64,000 bases of DNA from Dryocola clanedunensis subsp. sulfonylureivorans (GTDB taxonomy: Bacteria; Pseudomonadota; Gammaproteobacteria; Enterobacterales; Enterobacteriaceae), in the NCBI RefSeq assembly GCF_016756775.1, contig NZ_JAERMU010000002.1, positions 1 through 64,000 of the forward strand, read 5' to 3'. Position 1 is the stretch's first letter. Each line of letters begins with the position of its first letter. Under the pieces are notes generated by a model, which made no database searches, was not told the origin of the DNA, and worked only from the letters and a program-made list of their open reading frames with translations. Below are positions 1-9,208 of the stretch, piece after piece. The translations under genes were made by a program, and so were the position numbers.

Positions 1-246
1 AATGAATTACTGCCTGGTCACTCTTCAAGACTTGATATTTTTTTGCATCCGAAGATGCTTGAGATATCAATCCTGCGAGTGCCCACACAGATTGTCTGAT
101 AAATTGTTAAAGAGCAGTGAGTTACGCGCTTTCGCTTGCTAACTCGAGGTGGCGTATACTACGCTTTCCTCTTTCAGAGTCAAGCGTTTATTTTCGCTTT
201 CGTCTGACTGACGGGCCGGTTTGTAAGCCGTTGTGCCGTGTCAGTG
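1..246 (-). ncRNA. 5' leader of a leftward rRNA operon (pre-16S leader)
   Basis: Read on the minus strand this is the transcribed leader of an rrn operon. It contains the antitermination boxA TGCTCTTTAACA (complement of 105-116), which recruits NusB/S10 and related factors. Just upstream is a boxB-like hairpin with arms at 119-124 and 140-145. The segment from there to base 1 closely resembles the E. coli pre-16S leader that pairs into the RNase III processing stem. The mature 16S gene is not in the window and should begin within a few tens of bases beyond base 1. The position next to gmhB and metN matches E. coli rrnH. Confidence 0.9.
156..183 (-). promoter_or_regulatory. rrn P2 promoter
   Basis: On the minus strand the -35 is TTGACT (178-183) and the -10 is TAGTAT (156-161), separated by 16 bp. 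It lies about 100 bp downstream of P1, the normal tandem arrangement for enterobacterial rRNA operons. In the family P2 gives basal transcription while P1 responds to growth rate. Confidence 0.8.
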
Positions 247-253
247 GAGGCGC

Positions 254-310
254 AGTATAGGGATTTTTCGGAGGCTGACAACCCCTATTTTCAAAATAAT
301 ATTCAACCGG
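254..310 (-). promoter_or_regulatory. rrn P1 promoter with A/T-rich UP element
   Basis: On the minus strand the -35 is TTGTCA (276-281) and the -10 is TATACT (254-259), with a 16-bp spacer. A GC-rich discriminator (246-253) follows, typical of promoters inhibited by ppGpp/DksA. Upstream, 282-310 is A/T-rich like an UP element bound by the RNA polymerase alpha C-terminal domains. gmhB ends at 337 with no hairpin before the UP element, so gmhB transcripts probably read into the rRNA operon. Confidence 0.85.
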
Positions 311-336
311 GTATTTTTTAATCGTTACGTTGGTTT

Positions 337-897
337 TTAGCGCGATTTGATGGCTTCCGGCAGGTCGGCAAGGCTATTAATGACTAAATCCGCTGCTGCT
401 TCGCCTTCTTCTGTTACGGGTTTACCGGTACGTACCAGCACTTTAGTCCCTACCTGTGCCGCTGCGGCCGCCTGCATATCTTCCAGTTTGTCACCAACCA
501 TATAAGAAGAAGCCATATCGATGTTCAGATACTCGCTGGCCGTCAGTAACATACCCGGCTGCGGCTTGCGGCAGTCACAGGTCTGACGGAACTCTTCTAC
601 TACTGCTTCCGGATGGTGCGGACAATAGTAGATGCCATCGAGATCAACACCTCGATCGGCCAGAGACCAGTCCATCCACTCGGTCAGGTTTTCGAAATCG
701 TCTTCTGTAAACATACCGCGTGCGATGCCCGACTGGTTAGTAACCAGCACCAGCGCATAGCCCATCTCTTTTAATTCACGCATCGCATCAATGACACCAT
801 CGATGAATTCAAACTGGTCAACTTCATGCACGTAGCCGTGATCGACATTAATAGTGCCATCACGGTCGAGAAAAATAGCGGGAACGGACTGTGCCAC
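337..897 (-). CDS. gmhB: D-glycero-beta-D-manno-heptose 1,7-bisphosphate 7-phosphatase
   Basis: Removes the C7 phosphate from heptose 1,7-bisphosphate in the cytoplasm, a step towards ADP-heptose for the LPS inner core. The 186-residue protein is HAD superfamily: the nucleophile motif DRDGT is at residues 11-15 and a YYCPHHP...CDC segment matches the zinc-binding insert of GmhB. The start codon is GTG at 897, preceded by AGGAG with 8-nt spacing; the E. coli protein starts at the same place. The gene is co-directional with the rRNA operon and divergent from metN. Length is close to the E. coli protein (191). Confidence 0.96.
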   Translation of the reverse strand: MAQSVPAIFLDRDGTINVDHGYVHEVDQFEFIDGVIDAMRELKEMGYALVLVTNQSGIARGMFTEDDFENLTEWMDWSLADRGVDLDGIYYCPHHPEAVVEEFRQTCDCRKPQPGMLLTASEYLNIDMASSYMVGDKLEDMQAAAAAQVGTKVLVRTGKPVTEEGEAAADLVINSLADLPEAIKSR

Positions 898-929
898 GGG
901 GTAACTCCTGAAACTGAATAATTGCGTCT

Positions 930-935
930 AGTATC
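930..935 (-). promoter_or_regulatory. possible extended -10 of the gmhB promoter
   Basis: The minus strand reads TGC-GATACT, an extended -10 pattern about 35 nt upstream of the gmhB GTG. The best -35 match (TTGTCC) lies 19 bp upstream, longer than ideal. This is a weak motif prediction. Confidence 0.4.
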
Positions 936-978
936 GCATGATTTAGGGAGTTGAGGACAAGAGAGCATCACGCCCCGA

Positions 979-1009
979 TTGATTTAGACGTCTGGATGCC
1001 TTAACATCC
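979..1009 (+). promoter_or_regulatory. metN promoter overlapped by three MetJ met boxes
   Basis: Three consecutive 8-bp met boxes occupy 986-1009: AGACGTCT (perfect consensus), GGATGCCT and TAACATCC. They cover a candidate promoter with -35 TTGATT (979-984), a 17-bp spacer and -10 TAACAT (1002-1007). MetJ with S-adenosylmethionine binds tandem met boxes cooperatively, so metNIQ should be repressed when methionine is plentiful. The E. coli metN operator looks the same. Confidence 0.85.
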
Positions 1010-1086
1010 ATATCGATGACGGTCATCACCCGCCATCGGCAGAAGAAAATGCCACGGCTAACCCATATACGATAATAAATAACCTA

Positions 1087-2118
1087 ATGATTAAACTTTC
1101 AAACATCACCAAAGTGTTCCAGCAGGGGAATCGCAGCATACAGGCGTTGAACAACGTCAGCCTGCACGTTCCTGCCGGGCAAATTTATGGCGTGATTGGC
1201 GCATCCGGCGCGGGTAAAAGTACCCTGATCCGGTGTGTGAACCTGCTTGAACGTCCAACCGAGGGTTCCGTTCTTGTTGATGGTCAGGAGCTGACTGCGC
1301 TGTCTGAAGGTCAATTGTCTAAAGCGCGTCGCCAGATTGGCATGATTTTCCAGCACTTTAATTTACTGTCATCACGCACCGTGTTCGGCAACGTGGCTTT
1401 GCCGCTGGAGCTGGACAATATGCCGCGTGAAGAGATTAAGCGTCGCGTCAGCGAACTTCTGGATCTTGTCGGCTTAAGTGAAAAGCATGACGTCTACCCT
1501 GCCAATCTTTCTGGCGGCCAGAAGCAGCGAGTTGCAATCGCCCGTGCGCTGGCGAGCAACCCTAAGGTTCTGCTGTGTGATGAAGCCACCAGCGCGCTGG
1601 ATCCTGCAACCACCCGTTCAATTCTTGAATTGCTGAAAGATATTAATCGTCGTCTTGGATTAACGATTCTGTTAATTACCCACGAGATGGACGTCGTGAA
1701 GCGCATTTGTGATTGCGTTGCGGTCATCAGCGACGGCGAGCTGATTGAGCAGGATACGGTGAGCGAAGTGTTCTCTCATCCAAAAACCCCGCTTGCCCAG
1801 CAGTTTATTCAGTCCACGTTGCATCTGGATATCCCTGAAGACTACGCCAGACGTCTGAGCGCAGAAAAGCGCGATGACGTTGTGCCTTTACTGCGTATGG
1901 AGTTTACAGGTCAGTCAGTAGATGCTCCTCTGCTTTCAGAGACGGCCCGCACCTTTAATGTGAACAGCAACATCATCAGCGCGCAGATGGATTACGCCGG
2001 TGGCGTGAAGTTCGGCATCATGCTTTGCGAAATGCACGGTGCGCAAAACGACACGGAAGCCGCTATTGCCTGGCTGAAAGAACAACATGTAAAAGTAGAG
2101 GTGCTGGGTTATGTCTGA
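1087..2118 (+). CDS. metN: D/L-methionine ABC importer, ATP-binding protein
   Basis: ATPase of the MetNIQ methionine importer at the inner face of the cytoplasmic membrane. The 343-residue protein has Walker [10 protein letters not shown] (38-46), the signature LSGGQ (141-145) and Walker B VLLCDE (161-166). The last roughly 85 residues match the ACT-like NIL domain that binds methionine and inhibits transport from inside the cell. Length equals E. coli MetN. It overlaps metI by 8 nt, indicating translational coupling, and lies behind a MetJ operator. Confidence 0.97.
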   Translation: MIKLSNITKVFQQGNRSIQALNNVSLHVPAGQIYGVIGASGAGKSTLIRCVNLLERPTEGSVLVDGQELTALSEGQLSKARRQIGMIFQHFNLLSSRTVFGNVALPLELDNMPREEIKRRVSELLDLVGLSEKHDVYPANLSGGQKQRVAIARALASNPKVLLCDEATSALDPATTRSILELLKDINRRLGLTILLITHEMDVVKRICDCVAVISDGELIEQDTVSEVFSHPKTPLAQQFIQSTLHLDIPEDYARRLSAEKRDDVVPLLRMEFTGQSVDAPLLSETARTFNVNSNIISAQMDYAGGVKFGIMLCEMHGAQNDTEAAIAWLKEQHVKVEVLGYV

Positions 2119-2764
2119 GCCAATGATGTGGTTGCTGTTAAAAGGCGTTTATGAAACGCTGGCGATGACGTTCGTATCCGGGTTTTTCGGCTTTGTTATC
2201 GGCCTGCCGGTTGGCGTGCTGCTGTATATCACTCGCCCGGGCCAGATTAGCGCCAACGCTAAGCTCTACCGCAGCATGTCTGCGCTGGTGAATATTTTCC
2301 GTTCGATCCCTTTCATTATCTTACTGGTGTGGATGATTCCATTTACCCGAGCTATCGTCGGAACCTCCATTGGCCTACAGGCCGCTATCGTGCCGTTAAC
2401 CGTAGGTGCCGCACCGTTTATCGCCCGTATGGTGGAAAACGCGCTGCTGGAGATCCCGTCAGGCCTTATCGAAGCCTCCCGCGCGATGGGAGCAACACCT
2501 ATGCAGATTATCCGTAAGGTTCTGCTGCCGGAAGCGATGCCTGGTCTGGTGAACGCTGCCACTATTACGCTCATCACATTGGTTGGCTATTCCGCAATGG
2601 GCGGTGCCGTTGGTGCCGGCGGTTTAGGTCAGATTGGCTATCAATACGGTTATATCGGTTATAACGCCACCGTAATGAATACGGTATTAGTGTTATTGGT
2701 GGTATTGGTGTATTTAATTCAGCTATCTGGCGATCGTATCGTCCGGGTCGTTACTCACAAATAA
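2111..2764 (+). CDS. metI: D/L-methionine ABC importer, permease
   Basis: Membrane channel subunit of MetNIQ. The 217-residue protein is very hydrophobic with about five membrane segments. The EAA loop ([10 protein letters not shown], from residue 121), which docks onto the ATPase, is clear. Its ATG lies inside the end of metN and its stop is 44 nt before metQ, so the three genes form one operon. Same length as E. coli MetI. Confidence 0.97.
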   Translation: MSEPMMWLLLKGVYETLAMTFVSGFFGFVIGLPVGVLLYITRPGQISANAKLYRSMSALVNIFRSIPFIILLVWMIPFTRAIVGTSIGLQAAIVPLTVGAAPFIARMVENALLEIPSGLIEASRAMGATPMQIIRKVLLPEAMPGLVNAATITLITLVGYSAMGGAVGAGGLGQIGYQYGYIGYNATVMNTVLVLLVVLVYLIQLSGDRIVRVVTHK

Positions 2765-2808
2765 GACGTTCAACACAACATCGTTTTTTACTCAAGTAAG
2801 GAAGGGAT

Positions 2809-3624
2809 ATGTCTTTTAAATTTAAAACCTTTGCAGCTGTTGGTGCTTTGATTGGTTCGTTGGCTCTGGTGGGTTGTGGCCAGGACGAAAAAGATCCGAA
2901 CCATATCAAAGTCGGCGTTATTGTCGGGGCTGAGCAGCAGGTAGCTGAAGTCGCTCAGAAAGTCGCGAAAGAGAAATACGGCCTGGATGTTGAGCTGGTT
3001 ACCTTTAACGACTACGTACTGCCAAATGAAGCGTTGAGCAAAGGCGATATCGATGCCAATGCCTTCCAGCACAAACCTTACCTGGATCAGCAGATTAAAG
3101 ATCGTGGCTACAAGCTGGTTTCCGTGGGCAGCACCTTCGTTTATCCAATCGCCGGCTACTCTAAGAAAATCAAATCTCTGGATGAGCTGCAGCCGGGCGC
3201 GCAGATTGCACTGCCTAACGACCCAACTAACCTTGGCCGTTCCCTGTTGCTGCTGCAGAAACAAGGTCTGATCAAACTGAAAGATGGTGTTGGCCTGCTG
3301 CCAACCGTTCTGGATGTGACCGAGAACCCTAAAAACCTGAAGCTGGTTGAACTGGAAGCACCGCAGCTGCCACGTTCCCTGGATGACGCGCAAATTGCTC
3401 TGGCCGTTATCAACACCACCTATGCAAGCCAGATTGGCCTGACGCCTGCGAAAGACGGCATCTTCGTAGAAGATAAAGACTCTCCGTACGTTAACCTGAT
3501 CGTTGCTCGTGAAGACAACAAAGACGCAGAAAACGTGAAGAAATTTGTGCAGGCATACCAGTCTGACGAAGTTTACGAAGCGGCAAATAAAGTCTTCAAC
3601 GGCGGCGCGGTGAAAGGCTGGTAA
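2809..3624 (+). CDS. metQ: Methionine-binding lipoprotein of the MetNIQ importer
   Basis: Periplasmic substrate-binding lipoprotein delivering D- and L-methionine to MetNI. The 271-residue precursor has a lipoprotein signal with lipobox LVGC (Cys23); the mature protein belongs to the NlpA/MetQ family. A strong AGGAAGG Shine-Dalgarno precedes the ATG. It is the last gene of the operon and is followed by a hairpin at 3658-3679. Confidence 0.97.
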   Translation: MSFKFKTFAAVGALIGSLALVGCGQDEKDPNHIKVGVIVGAEQQVAEVAQKVAKEKYGLDVELVTFNDYVLPNEALSKGDIDANAFQHKPYLDQQIKDRGYKLVSVGSTFVYPIAGYSKKIKSLDELQPGAQIALPNDPTNLGRSLLLLQKQGLIKLKDGVGLLPTVLDVTENPKNLKLVELEAPQLPRSLDDAQIALAVINTTYASQIGLTPAKDGIFVEDKDSPYVNLIVAREDNKDAENVKKFVQAYQSDEVYEAANKVFNGGAVKGW

Positions 3625-3657
3625 GTTTCCTTTCTGCCTTTTTTGCGTAAATAATCT

Positions 3658-3679
3658 AAGACGGGCTCATGCCCGTCTT
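3658..3679 (+). terminator. Terminator after metQ
   Basis: A perfect 9-bp stem (AAGACGGGC / GCCCGTCTT) with a TCAT loop sits 33 nt after the metQ stop. The following tract, TGTTATTTG, is only moderately T-rich. Confidence 0.7.
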
Positions 3680-3737
3680 GTTATTTGTGCGAGAGATTGC
3701 TTCAATAATCGCGGTTTTCATTCATTGAGGAAAAATT

Positions 3738-4142
3738 ATGCGTGCTTTACCGATCTGTTTAGTAGCAGTCCTGCTGAGCGGCTGTTCTGTATTAGACAGA
3801 TCCCCCGTTGAACCTGTACAAAGCACTGCAACTCCGGCCAAAGTTGAACCTGCTAAACCTAAAGCCCCACGCCCGGCTCCGGTAAAAATCTATACCAACG
3901 CAGAAGAACTGGTCGGCAAACCATTCCGTGACCTGGGTGAAGTCAGCGGTGACTCCTGCCAGGCAACAAATCAGGATTCCCCGCCAAATATACCCACCGC
4001 GCGTAAACGTCTGCAGATTAATGCCTCTAAAATGAAGGCTAACGCCGTTCTGTTGCACAGCTGTGAAGTCACCAGCGGCACGCCAGGCTGCTACCGTCAG
4101 GCCGTTTGCGTAGGTTCTGCCCTGAACGTATCGGCTAAATGA
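3738..4142 (+). CDS. rcsF: Outer-membrane lipoprotein RcsF, sensor of the Rcs stress phosphorelay
   Basis: Senses outer-membrane and LPS damage and activates the Rcs phosphorelay by relieving IgaA inhibition. The 134-residue precursor has lipobox LSGC (Cys16), then a long proline/alanine/lysine-rich linker (about 23-50), then the folded domain. The four conserved cysteines Cys74, Cys109, Cys118 and Cys124, which form two nonconsecutive disulfides, are all present. It overlaps trmO by 4 nt (ATGA), as in E. coli. Confidence 0.96.
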   Translation: MRALPICLVAVLLSGCSVLDRSPVEPVQSTATPAKVEPAKPKAPRPAPVKIYTNAEELVGKPFRDLGEVSGDSCQATNQDSPPNIPTARKRLQINASKMKANAVLLHSCEVTSGTPGCYRQAVCVGSALNVSAK

Positions 4143-4846
4143 CAGTATTTAGCTTTGAGCAAATTGGTGTCATCCGCTCGCCTTATAAAGAGAAGTTTGC
4201 CGTTCCGCGCCAGCCCGGTCTGGTAGCGGATGGCTGCGGCGAGTTGCATCTGCAATCGCCTTACAACCAGGCAGATGCCGTACGAGGTCTGGAAGGATTT
4301 AGCCACCTGTGGCTACTTTTCGTGTTCCATCAAACCATGGATGGCGGCTGGCGTCCCACCGTGCGCCCTCCTCGCCTGGGTGGCAATACCCGTATGGGCG
4401 TGTTTGCAACCCGTTCAACCTTCCGCCCAAATCCAGTCGGCATGTCGTTGGTTGAGCTCAAGGGTATTCGCTGTCAGAAAGATCAGGTTATTTTGCAGTT
4501 GGGCAGCCTTGATTTGGTGGACGGTACGCCCATTATCGATATCAAGCCCTACCTGCCATTTGCAGAAGCCTTGCCGAATGCCATTGCGGGATACGCGCAA
4601 AACGCCCCTGAAGCAGAGATGCCGGTTTATTTCACGGCTGAAGTAGAACAGCTGCTGGCAAAGCACGACAAACGTTACCCTAATATTGCGCGTTTTATCT
4701 CTCAGGTACTGGCGCAGGACCCTCGTCCAGCTTATCGTAAGGGAGAAGACGTGGGTAAAAGTTATGCCGTTGCGCTACTTGATTTTAACGTGCGCTGGCG
4801 CGTAACAGAGCAGGGTTCTGAAGTGTTTGCCGTTGAAGCACGCTAA
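4139..4846 (+). CDS. trmO: tRNA (adenine(37)-N6)-methyltransferase
   Basis: Uses S-adenosylmethionine to methylate the N6 of t6A37 in threonine tRNAs, giving m6t6A. The 235-residue protein matches the UPF0066/TsaA family; RPNPVGMS and DGTPIIDIKPYLP are the conserved family blocks, followed by a C-terminal substrate-binding region. It starts inside the rcsF stop (ATGA). Formerly yaeB or tsaA; same length as in E. coli. Confidence 0.95.
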   Translation: MTVFSFEQIGVIRSPYKEKFAVPRQPGLVADGCGELHLQSPYNQADAVRGLEGFSHLWLLFVFHQTMDGGWRPTVRPPRLGGNTRMGVFATRSTFRPNPVGMSLVELKGIRCQKDQVILQLGSLDLVDGTPIIDIKPYLPFAEALPNAIAGYAQNAPEAEMPVYFTAEVEQLLAKHDKRYPNIARFISQVLAQDPRPAYRKGEDVGKSYAVALLDFNVRWRVTEQGSEVFAVEAR

Positions 4847-4959
4847 TTTATCGCCCCTCTCTTTAGACATCCCCGCCACACTGGTAAACTAAACCACTTT
4901 TTTTGAAGCAGGCTGCTCATGCAGCCGGTTATCCGTCGTTCAAATGGAACCGTAACAAC

Positions 4960-6678
4960 ATGCGTACTAGCCAATATCTGCTCTCCACGTTAAAGGAGAC
5001 ACCTGCCGACGCCGAAGTCATCAGCCATCAGTTGATGCTGCGCGCCGGGATGATCCGCAAACTGGCCTCCGGTTTATACACCTGGCTGCCGACAGGTTTG
5101 CGCGTTCTGAAGAAAGTCGAGAACATCGTGCGTGAAGAGATGAACAACGCCGGTGCCATCGAGCTATGTATGCCCGTTGTTCAGCCCGCAGATTTATGGC
5201 AGGAGAGCGGACGCTGGGAGCAGTACGGCCCGGAACTGCTGCGCTTTGTCGATCGCGGCGATCGTCCATTTGTGCTCGGTCCAACCCATGAAGAAGTGAT
5301 CACTGACCTGATCCGCAACGAGCTGAGCTCTTACAAACAGCTGCCGCTGAACTTCTTCCAGATCCAGACCAAATTCCGCGATGAAGTTCGCCCACGTTTC
5401 GGCGTGATGCGCTCCCGCGAATTCCTGATGAAAGATGCTTACTCGTTCCATACCACGCAGGAATCTTTGCAGGAAACTTACGACGCGATGTATCAGGCTT
5501 ACAGCAAAATCTTCACCCGTATGGGTCTGGATTTCCGTGCTGTTGAAGCCGACACCGGCTCTATCGGCGGCAGCGCTTCCCATGAGTTCCAGGTGCTGGC
5601 ACAGAGCGGCGAAGATGACGTTATCTTCTCTACCGAATCTGACTTCGCGGCGAACATCGAGTTTGCTGAAGCTGTTGCTCCGGCGGCTGGCCGTGCGGCA
5701 CCGACTGTGGAAATGACGCAGATCGATACCCCGAATGCAAAAACCATCGCTGAGCTGGTCGAGCAGTTCAACCTGCCGGTTGAGAAAACCGTCAAGACTC
5801 TGATGGTGAAAGCAACTGAAGGCAGCGCCTACCCGCTGGTTGCGCTTTTGGTTCGTGGCGATCACGAATTGAACGAAGTGAAGGCAGAAAAGCTGCCGCA
5901 GGTTGCCAGCCCGCTGACCTTCGCGACCGAAGCAGAAATTCGTGCCGCAGCCAATGCAGGCCCAGGTTCTCTCGGCCCGGTAGGTCTGCCCATCCCGGTC
6001 GTGATTGACCGCACCGTTGCCGCGATGAGCGATTTCGCCGCTGGCGCAAACATCGACGGTAAGCACTTTGTCGGCATTAACTGGGAGCGCGACGTCGCCC
6101 TGCCAGAAGTGGCGGACATCCGTAACGTGGTGGAAGGCGATCCAAGCCCGGATGGTAAAGGCACGCTGCTGATTAAACGCGGTATCGAAGTGGGCCATAT
6201 CTTCCAGCTCGGCACCAAATACTCTGAATCAATGAAAGCTTCCGTGCAGGGCGAAGATGGTCGTAACCAGACGCTGACCATGGGCTGCTATGGTATCGGC
6301 GTGACGCGCGTTGTGGCTGCGGCCATTGAGCAGAACAACGACGAACGCGGTATTCTGTGGCCGGACGCGATTGCACCGTTCCAGGTGGCCATTCTGCCAA
6401 TGAACATGCATAAATCTTTCCGCGTGAAAGAGCTGGCGGAAGAGCTGTACGCGACCCTGCGCGCCAAAGGCATTGACGTGCTGATGGACGATCGCAAAGA
6501 GCGTCCGGGCGTGATGTTTGCGGATATGGAGTTGATTGGCGTTCCGCATACCGTGGTTATCGGCGACCGTAACCTCGACAGCGAAGAAGTGGAATACAAA
6601 AATCGCCGCGTGGGCGAGAAGCAGATGATTAAGACCGGCGAAATCATTGATTTCCTGCTGGGCCAGATCCAGCGCTAA
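4960..6678 (+). CDS. proS: Prolyl-tRNA synthetase, bacterial type with editing domain
   Basis: Charges tRNA-Pro with proline in the cytoplasm and hydrolyses mischarged Ala-tRNA-Pro. The start at 4960 gives MRTSQYLL and 572 residues, exactly the E. coli length; the frame is open for 19 more codons upstream but those residues lack family similarity. Class II motifs are visible: GPTHEE near 108-112, the motif 2 loop [10 protein letters not shown] (139-148), and GCYGIGVTR near the catalytic C-terminal half. The intervening region of about 180 residues is the INS editing domain. Confidence 0.97.
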   Translation: MRTSQYLLSTLKETPADAEVISHQLMLRAGMIRKLASGLYTWLPTGLRVLKKVENIVREEMNNAGAIELCMPVVQPADLWQESGRWEQYGPELLRFVDRGDRPFVLGPTHEEVITDLIRNELSSYKQLPLNFFQIQTKFRDEVRPRFGVMRSREFLMKDAYSFHTTQESLQETYDAMYQAYSKIFTRMGLDFRAVEADTGSIGGSASHEFQVLAQSGEDDVIFSTESDFAANIEFAEAVAPAAGRAAPTVEMTQIDTPNAKTIAELVEQFNLPVEKTVKTLMVKATEGSAYPLVALLVRGDHELNEVKAEKLPQVASPLTFATEAEIRAAANAGPGSLGPVGLPIPVVIDRTVAAMSDFAAGANIDGKHFVGINWERDVALPEVADIRNVVEGDPSPDGKGTLLIKRGIEVGHIFQLGTKYSESMKASVQGEDGRNQTLTMGCYGIGVTRVVAAAIEQNNDERGILWPDAIAPFQVAILPMNMHKSFRVKELAEELYATLRAKGIDVLMDDRKERPGVMFADMELIGVPHTVVIGDRNLDSEEVEYKNRRVGEKQMIKTGEIIDFLLGQIQR

Positions 6679-6695
6679 CGCTCTCTTCACATAAA

Positions 6696-6716
6696 AGGCC
6701 CTGCTATGCAGGGCCT
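6696..6716 (+). terminator. Terminator-like hairpin after proS
   Basis: A perfect 9-bp stem AGGCCCTGC / GCAGGGCCT with a TAT loop, 17 nt after the proS stop. No strong T-run follows; a BIME begins a few bases further on and may assist 3' end formation. Confidence 0.65.
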
Positions 6717-6724
6717 GATTCAGC

Positions 6725-6839
6725 GGTGGATGGCGCTTACGCTTATCCACCCTACAAAACCTGAGTTTCTCTCTTTATCGTAGGTCGGATAAGCAAAGCG
6801 TCATCCGACGCCACAAAAACTGAGCTTCCACTCTTTATC
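6725..6839. repeat. BIME: two REP-type palindromes with a duplicated spacer
   Basis: Two REP-like palindromes lie in opposite orientation between the convergent genes proS and nlpE. The first (6725-6751) has arms GGTGGAT / ATCCACC around GGCGCTTACGCTT; the second (6784-6809) has arms GTCGGAT / ATCCGAC around AAGCAAAGCGTC. The sequences after each palindrome (6754-6779 and 6813-6839) are near-identical copies of about 26 nt, so the unit looks tandemly duplicated. REP elements stabilise 3' ends and bind gyrase or IHF in relatives. Confidence 0.75.
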
Positions 6840-6840
6840 C

Positions 6841-7536
6841 TCAATTTGAACAGTCTTTTCCAGCTTCAAACTTCGCGGATTTATCCGCCACCAGCGTTTT
6901 TTGCAGTTCTCCGCTGTCCGGATTGGCCTCAAGCGTAAAGTGCGCTTCAATTTTCAGCAGTACCGGCTGCATATCTTTGCCACGGGCGGCAGCATAACCA
7001 CGTTCCAGCGCAGCATTACTGGTTACCGCAAACGTTCGGCCGGTTGCGCAGTCCTGGAAGATAGCCGCATCTGCCATGTATTTATACATACCTTTCATCG
7101 CCATCGGCGTGGCAGGCAGGGCATCGCTTGTTGGTTGCAGCGTGTAATTGAGCTGAGATGCAATCGGATTGCCTTCACGGTCCAGCATCTCCAGCGCCTC
7201 ACCTTTTGGACGGAAATAAAGTTTCTCACCGTCACTTTCGGTCAGCACAAGTTTATCCGCCGTACGCGCCCAGCTTCCGTAAGAAGCAAAGACTGATGGA
7301 GAAGCCGCGCCTTGATATCGTTGGTTCATAACCCAGGTTCCGTCTTTTTCGAGGAACAATGAAGTTTCGATACCTTCGCAGTCCGCGCACGGCAGCAAGC
7401 CTTTATAGCTTTGCTGCATTGGTTTGAGTTCAGCGGCCTGGGTTGGCTGCAACGTCTGTACTTCTGCCCGGTTATGACAACCAAACAGCGCAAAGAGGCT
7501 AAAGGCAGCCACTGCGGATAAGAGTAATTTATTCAT
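6841..7536 (-). CDS. nlpE: Outer-membrane lipoprotein NlpE, surface-adhesion and lipoprotein-stress sensor
   Basis: Activates the Cpx envelope response when cells attach to surfaces or when lipoprotein sorting or disulfide formation fails. The 231-residue precursor has lipobox LFGC (Cys20). The N-terminal barrel carries the CADC pair (Cys50, Cys53), and two more cysteines lie in the C-terminal domain (FQDC and the terminal KDCSN), matching the redox-sensing pattern of E. coli NlpE (236 residues). The gene is convergent with proS across a BIME. Confidence 0.95.
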   Translation of the reverse strand: MNKLLLSAVAAFSLFALFGCHNRAEVQTLQPTQAAELKPMQQSYKGLLPCADCEGIETSLFLEKDGTWVMNQRYQGAASPSVFASYGSWARTADKLVLTESDGEKLYFRPKGEALEMLDREGNPIASQLNYTLQPTSDALPATPMAMKGMYKYMADAAIFQDCATGRTFAVTSNAALERGYAAARGKDMQPVLLKIEAHFTLEANPDSGELQKTLVADKSAKFEAGKDCSN

Positions 7537-7572
7537 CGTCTGTTCCTTATGCTGATGACCTGACGGCCCCTG

Positions 7573-7992
7573 TCACTCGGGGCGGCGGACTTTACCGCGT
7601 AACGATTTAGTCGTCGACTTCTGCGACTTTGACGCCAGCCTGCGTTCCTTAGAGGCCCTGGTTGGCCTGGTCGCCCTGCGGCTTTTCTGCTCCGCGGTTA
7701 ATTCTTTTATCAAGGAGACTAGCCGGGCAACGGCGGCCTCACGGTTCATCTCCTGGCTGCGGTATTCCTGGGCTTTTATTACCACCACGCCGTCCGGCGT
7801 AATCAAATGGTGGCTGGCCGCAAGCAGCCGCTCTTTATAATACTCAGGCAGGCTGGAGGTGCGAATGTCAAAACGCAGATGAATCGCTGTTGAGGTCTTA
7901 TTCACATGCTGCCCCCCGGCCCCCTGCGCGCGGATCGCCGTGATCGTCACTTCCTGATCGGGTATTTCTACCGATCGTGAAATACTGATCAT
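7573..7992 (-). CDS. arfB: Alternative ribosome-rescue factor, peptidyl-tRNA hydrolase ArfB
   Basis: Releases peptides from ribosomes stalled without a stop codon, backing up tmRNA and ArfA. The catalytic GGQ is at residues 26-28 and the C-terminal tail is rich in Arg/Lys/Ser, as needed to enter the empty mRNA channel. The start at 7992 gives 139 residues; five further codons upstream are open but would lie inside yaeQ. Its ATG shares one base with the yaeQ stop (TAATG), so termination and initiation are coupled. Also called yaeJ. Confidence 0.94.
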   Translation of the reverse strand: MISISRSVEIPDQEVTITAIRAQGAGGQHVNKTSTAIHLRFDIRTSSLPEYYKERLLAASHHLITPDGVVVIKAQEYRSQEMNREAAVARLVSLIKELTAEQKSRRATRPTRASKERRLASKSQKSTTKSLRGKVRRPE

Positions 7993-8534
7993 TAGTGACG
8001 AAGCCACGGGATGAAGTGGATTTCGACGTTATTTTCTGCGTCGGACAACCAGATTGCCCCGTCCTGAATTGTTGCCTGCAGATTCATGCTGCGGGTGCCG
8101 AATGCGCTAAGCTGAGCGAGCTGTTCGTCGTCCAGATACCAGATGCTCAGGTTTTTGAACTGGCTTAGTTTGTTCTGGTTTTGCTGCCACCAGATTTCAG
8201 CAGCACGGCTATTGTAGGTAAAAAGCGCCACTTCAGCCGACTGGCTACAGGCTTTTTTCACCCGCCGCTCGTCCGGCAGGCCTAGCTCAATCCACAGGTC
8301 GATACCCATATGGTCATTTCGCAGCCAGATTTCCGGTTCTTCTTCCGCACTCAGGCCGCGGGAGAAAACCAGACGCTCATCGGCGTATTTGATCCACGCC
8401 AGCAGGCGCAGCATCATGCGTTCCTGGGTTTCAGAAGGATGGCGCGCCAGCGTCAGGTTGCTATCCATGAACTTGTTGCGATCGAGGTCGGCCACGTTGA
8501 CCAACGCTTTATAAATTGTCGCTTTTAACGCCAT
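7992..8534 (-). CDS. yaeQ: YaeQ family protein, PD-(D/E)XK-like fold
   Basis: Conserved protein of about 180 residues whose structure resembles PD-(D/E)XK nucleases; its biochemical role is not established. The start [10 protein letters not shown] at 8534 gives 180 residues, matching E. coli YaeQ (181); an upstream in-frame ATG at 8579 would add 15 residues without family similarity. It is the first gene of a pair with arfB. Early reports of a transcription-elongation role in relatives remain uncertain. Confidence 0.9.
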   Translation of the reverse strand: MALKATIYKALVNVADLDRNKFMDSNLTLARHPSETQERMMLRLLAWIKYADERLVFSRGLSAEEEPEIWLRNDHMGIDLWIELGLPDERRVKKACSQSAEVALFTYNSRAAEIWWQQNQNKLSQFKNLSIWYLDDEQLAQLSAFGTRSMNLQATIQDGAIWLSDAENNVEIHFIPWLRH

Positions 8535-8647
8535 CACACTTCTCCACACTAATTTGGCGCTCATTGTAACGAAAAGCACGATAAAACGCTGTTATCTATT
8601 ACCCCTGCTGAAGATATGCTCGACTGATATCGGTTTCATCCCTGTGG

Positions 8648-8653
8648 TATAGT
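8648..8653 (+). promoter_or_regulatory. possible -10 of the yaeP-rof promoter
   Basis: TATAGT lies about 85 nt upstream of yaeP, with TGATAT 17 bp further upstream as a poor -35. It sits in the divergent interval between yaeQ and yaeP, where a rightward promoter is expected. The 8535-8737 interval shows no gene. Confidence 0.4.
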
Positions 8654-8737
8654 CACCTTGCTAAACAGAGTTTATCCTCGTAGGCTTAAGTTGCATCCAC
8701 GAGTAAGTCTGAAGTCGAGACTCTGACAGGAGGGCAT

Positions 8738-8938
8738 GTGGAAAAGTATTGTGAACTCGTTCGACAACGCTACGCGGAAATCGCGAGCGGTGATTTAGGT
8801 TACATTCCGGATGCGCTAGGTTGCGTCCTGAAGGTGCTGAATGAAGTGGCCTGTAATGAAGCACAGCCAGAATCAATCAGGGAACAGGCGGCGTATGCTG
8901 CCGCGAACTTACTGGTGAGCGATTATGTCTTTGAATGA
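8738..8938 (+). CDS. yaeP: Small conserved protein YaeP (UPF0253)
   Basis: A 66-residue cytoplasmic protein of unknown function, the same length as in E. coli (conserved start MEKYCEL). The initiator is GTG at 8738, preceded by AGGAGG at 8728-8733 with only 4 nt spacing; the ATG at 8736 is out of frame. It overlaps rof by 14 nt, so the two are co-translated. Confidence 0.9.
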   Translation: MEKYCELVRQRYAEIASGDLGYIPDALGCVLKVLNEVACNEAQPESIREQAAYAAANLLVSDYVFE

Positions 8939-9185
8939 TGCCTATCAACCCATCAATTGTGATGACTATGACAATCTCGAGCTCGCCTGCCAGCAGAATT
9001 TATTATTGACGCTGGAGTTAAAAAGCGGGGAAGTGTTGAAAGTGAAAGCAAGCGACCTGGTGTCTCGTAAAAACGTCGAATATCTGATTATCGATGATGC
9101 GGGTAGCACGCTTGAAGTTCGCCTCGATAAGATTGCCAGCTTCAGTCACCCACAAATAGGGACCGTCGTGGTGAGCGAAGAGTAA
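8925..9185 (+). CDS. rof: Rho-binding antiterminator Rof (YaeO)
   Basis: Rof binds the transcription terminator Rho and inhibits Rho-dependent termination by blocking RNA loading. The 86-residue protein keeps the conserved N-terminus ([16 protein letters not shown]) and a small SM-like barrel with [13 protein letters not shown]. It starts within the end of yaeP and is followed by an intrinsic terminator at 9209-9236. Confidence 0.94.
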   Translation: MSLNDAYQPINCDDYDNLELACQQNLLLTLELKSGEVLKVKASDLVSRKNVEYLIIDDAGSTLEVRLDKIASFSHPQIGTVVVSEE

Positions 9186-9208
9186 AATATTTAACGCTAT
9201 ATACGAAG

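Noticed and set aside
5194-6198. 334-residue open frame opposite proS
   Set aside because: It lies wholly inside proS on the other strand, has no recognisable domain and follows proS codon bias; a shadow frame.
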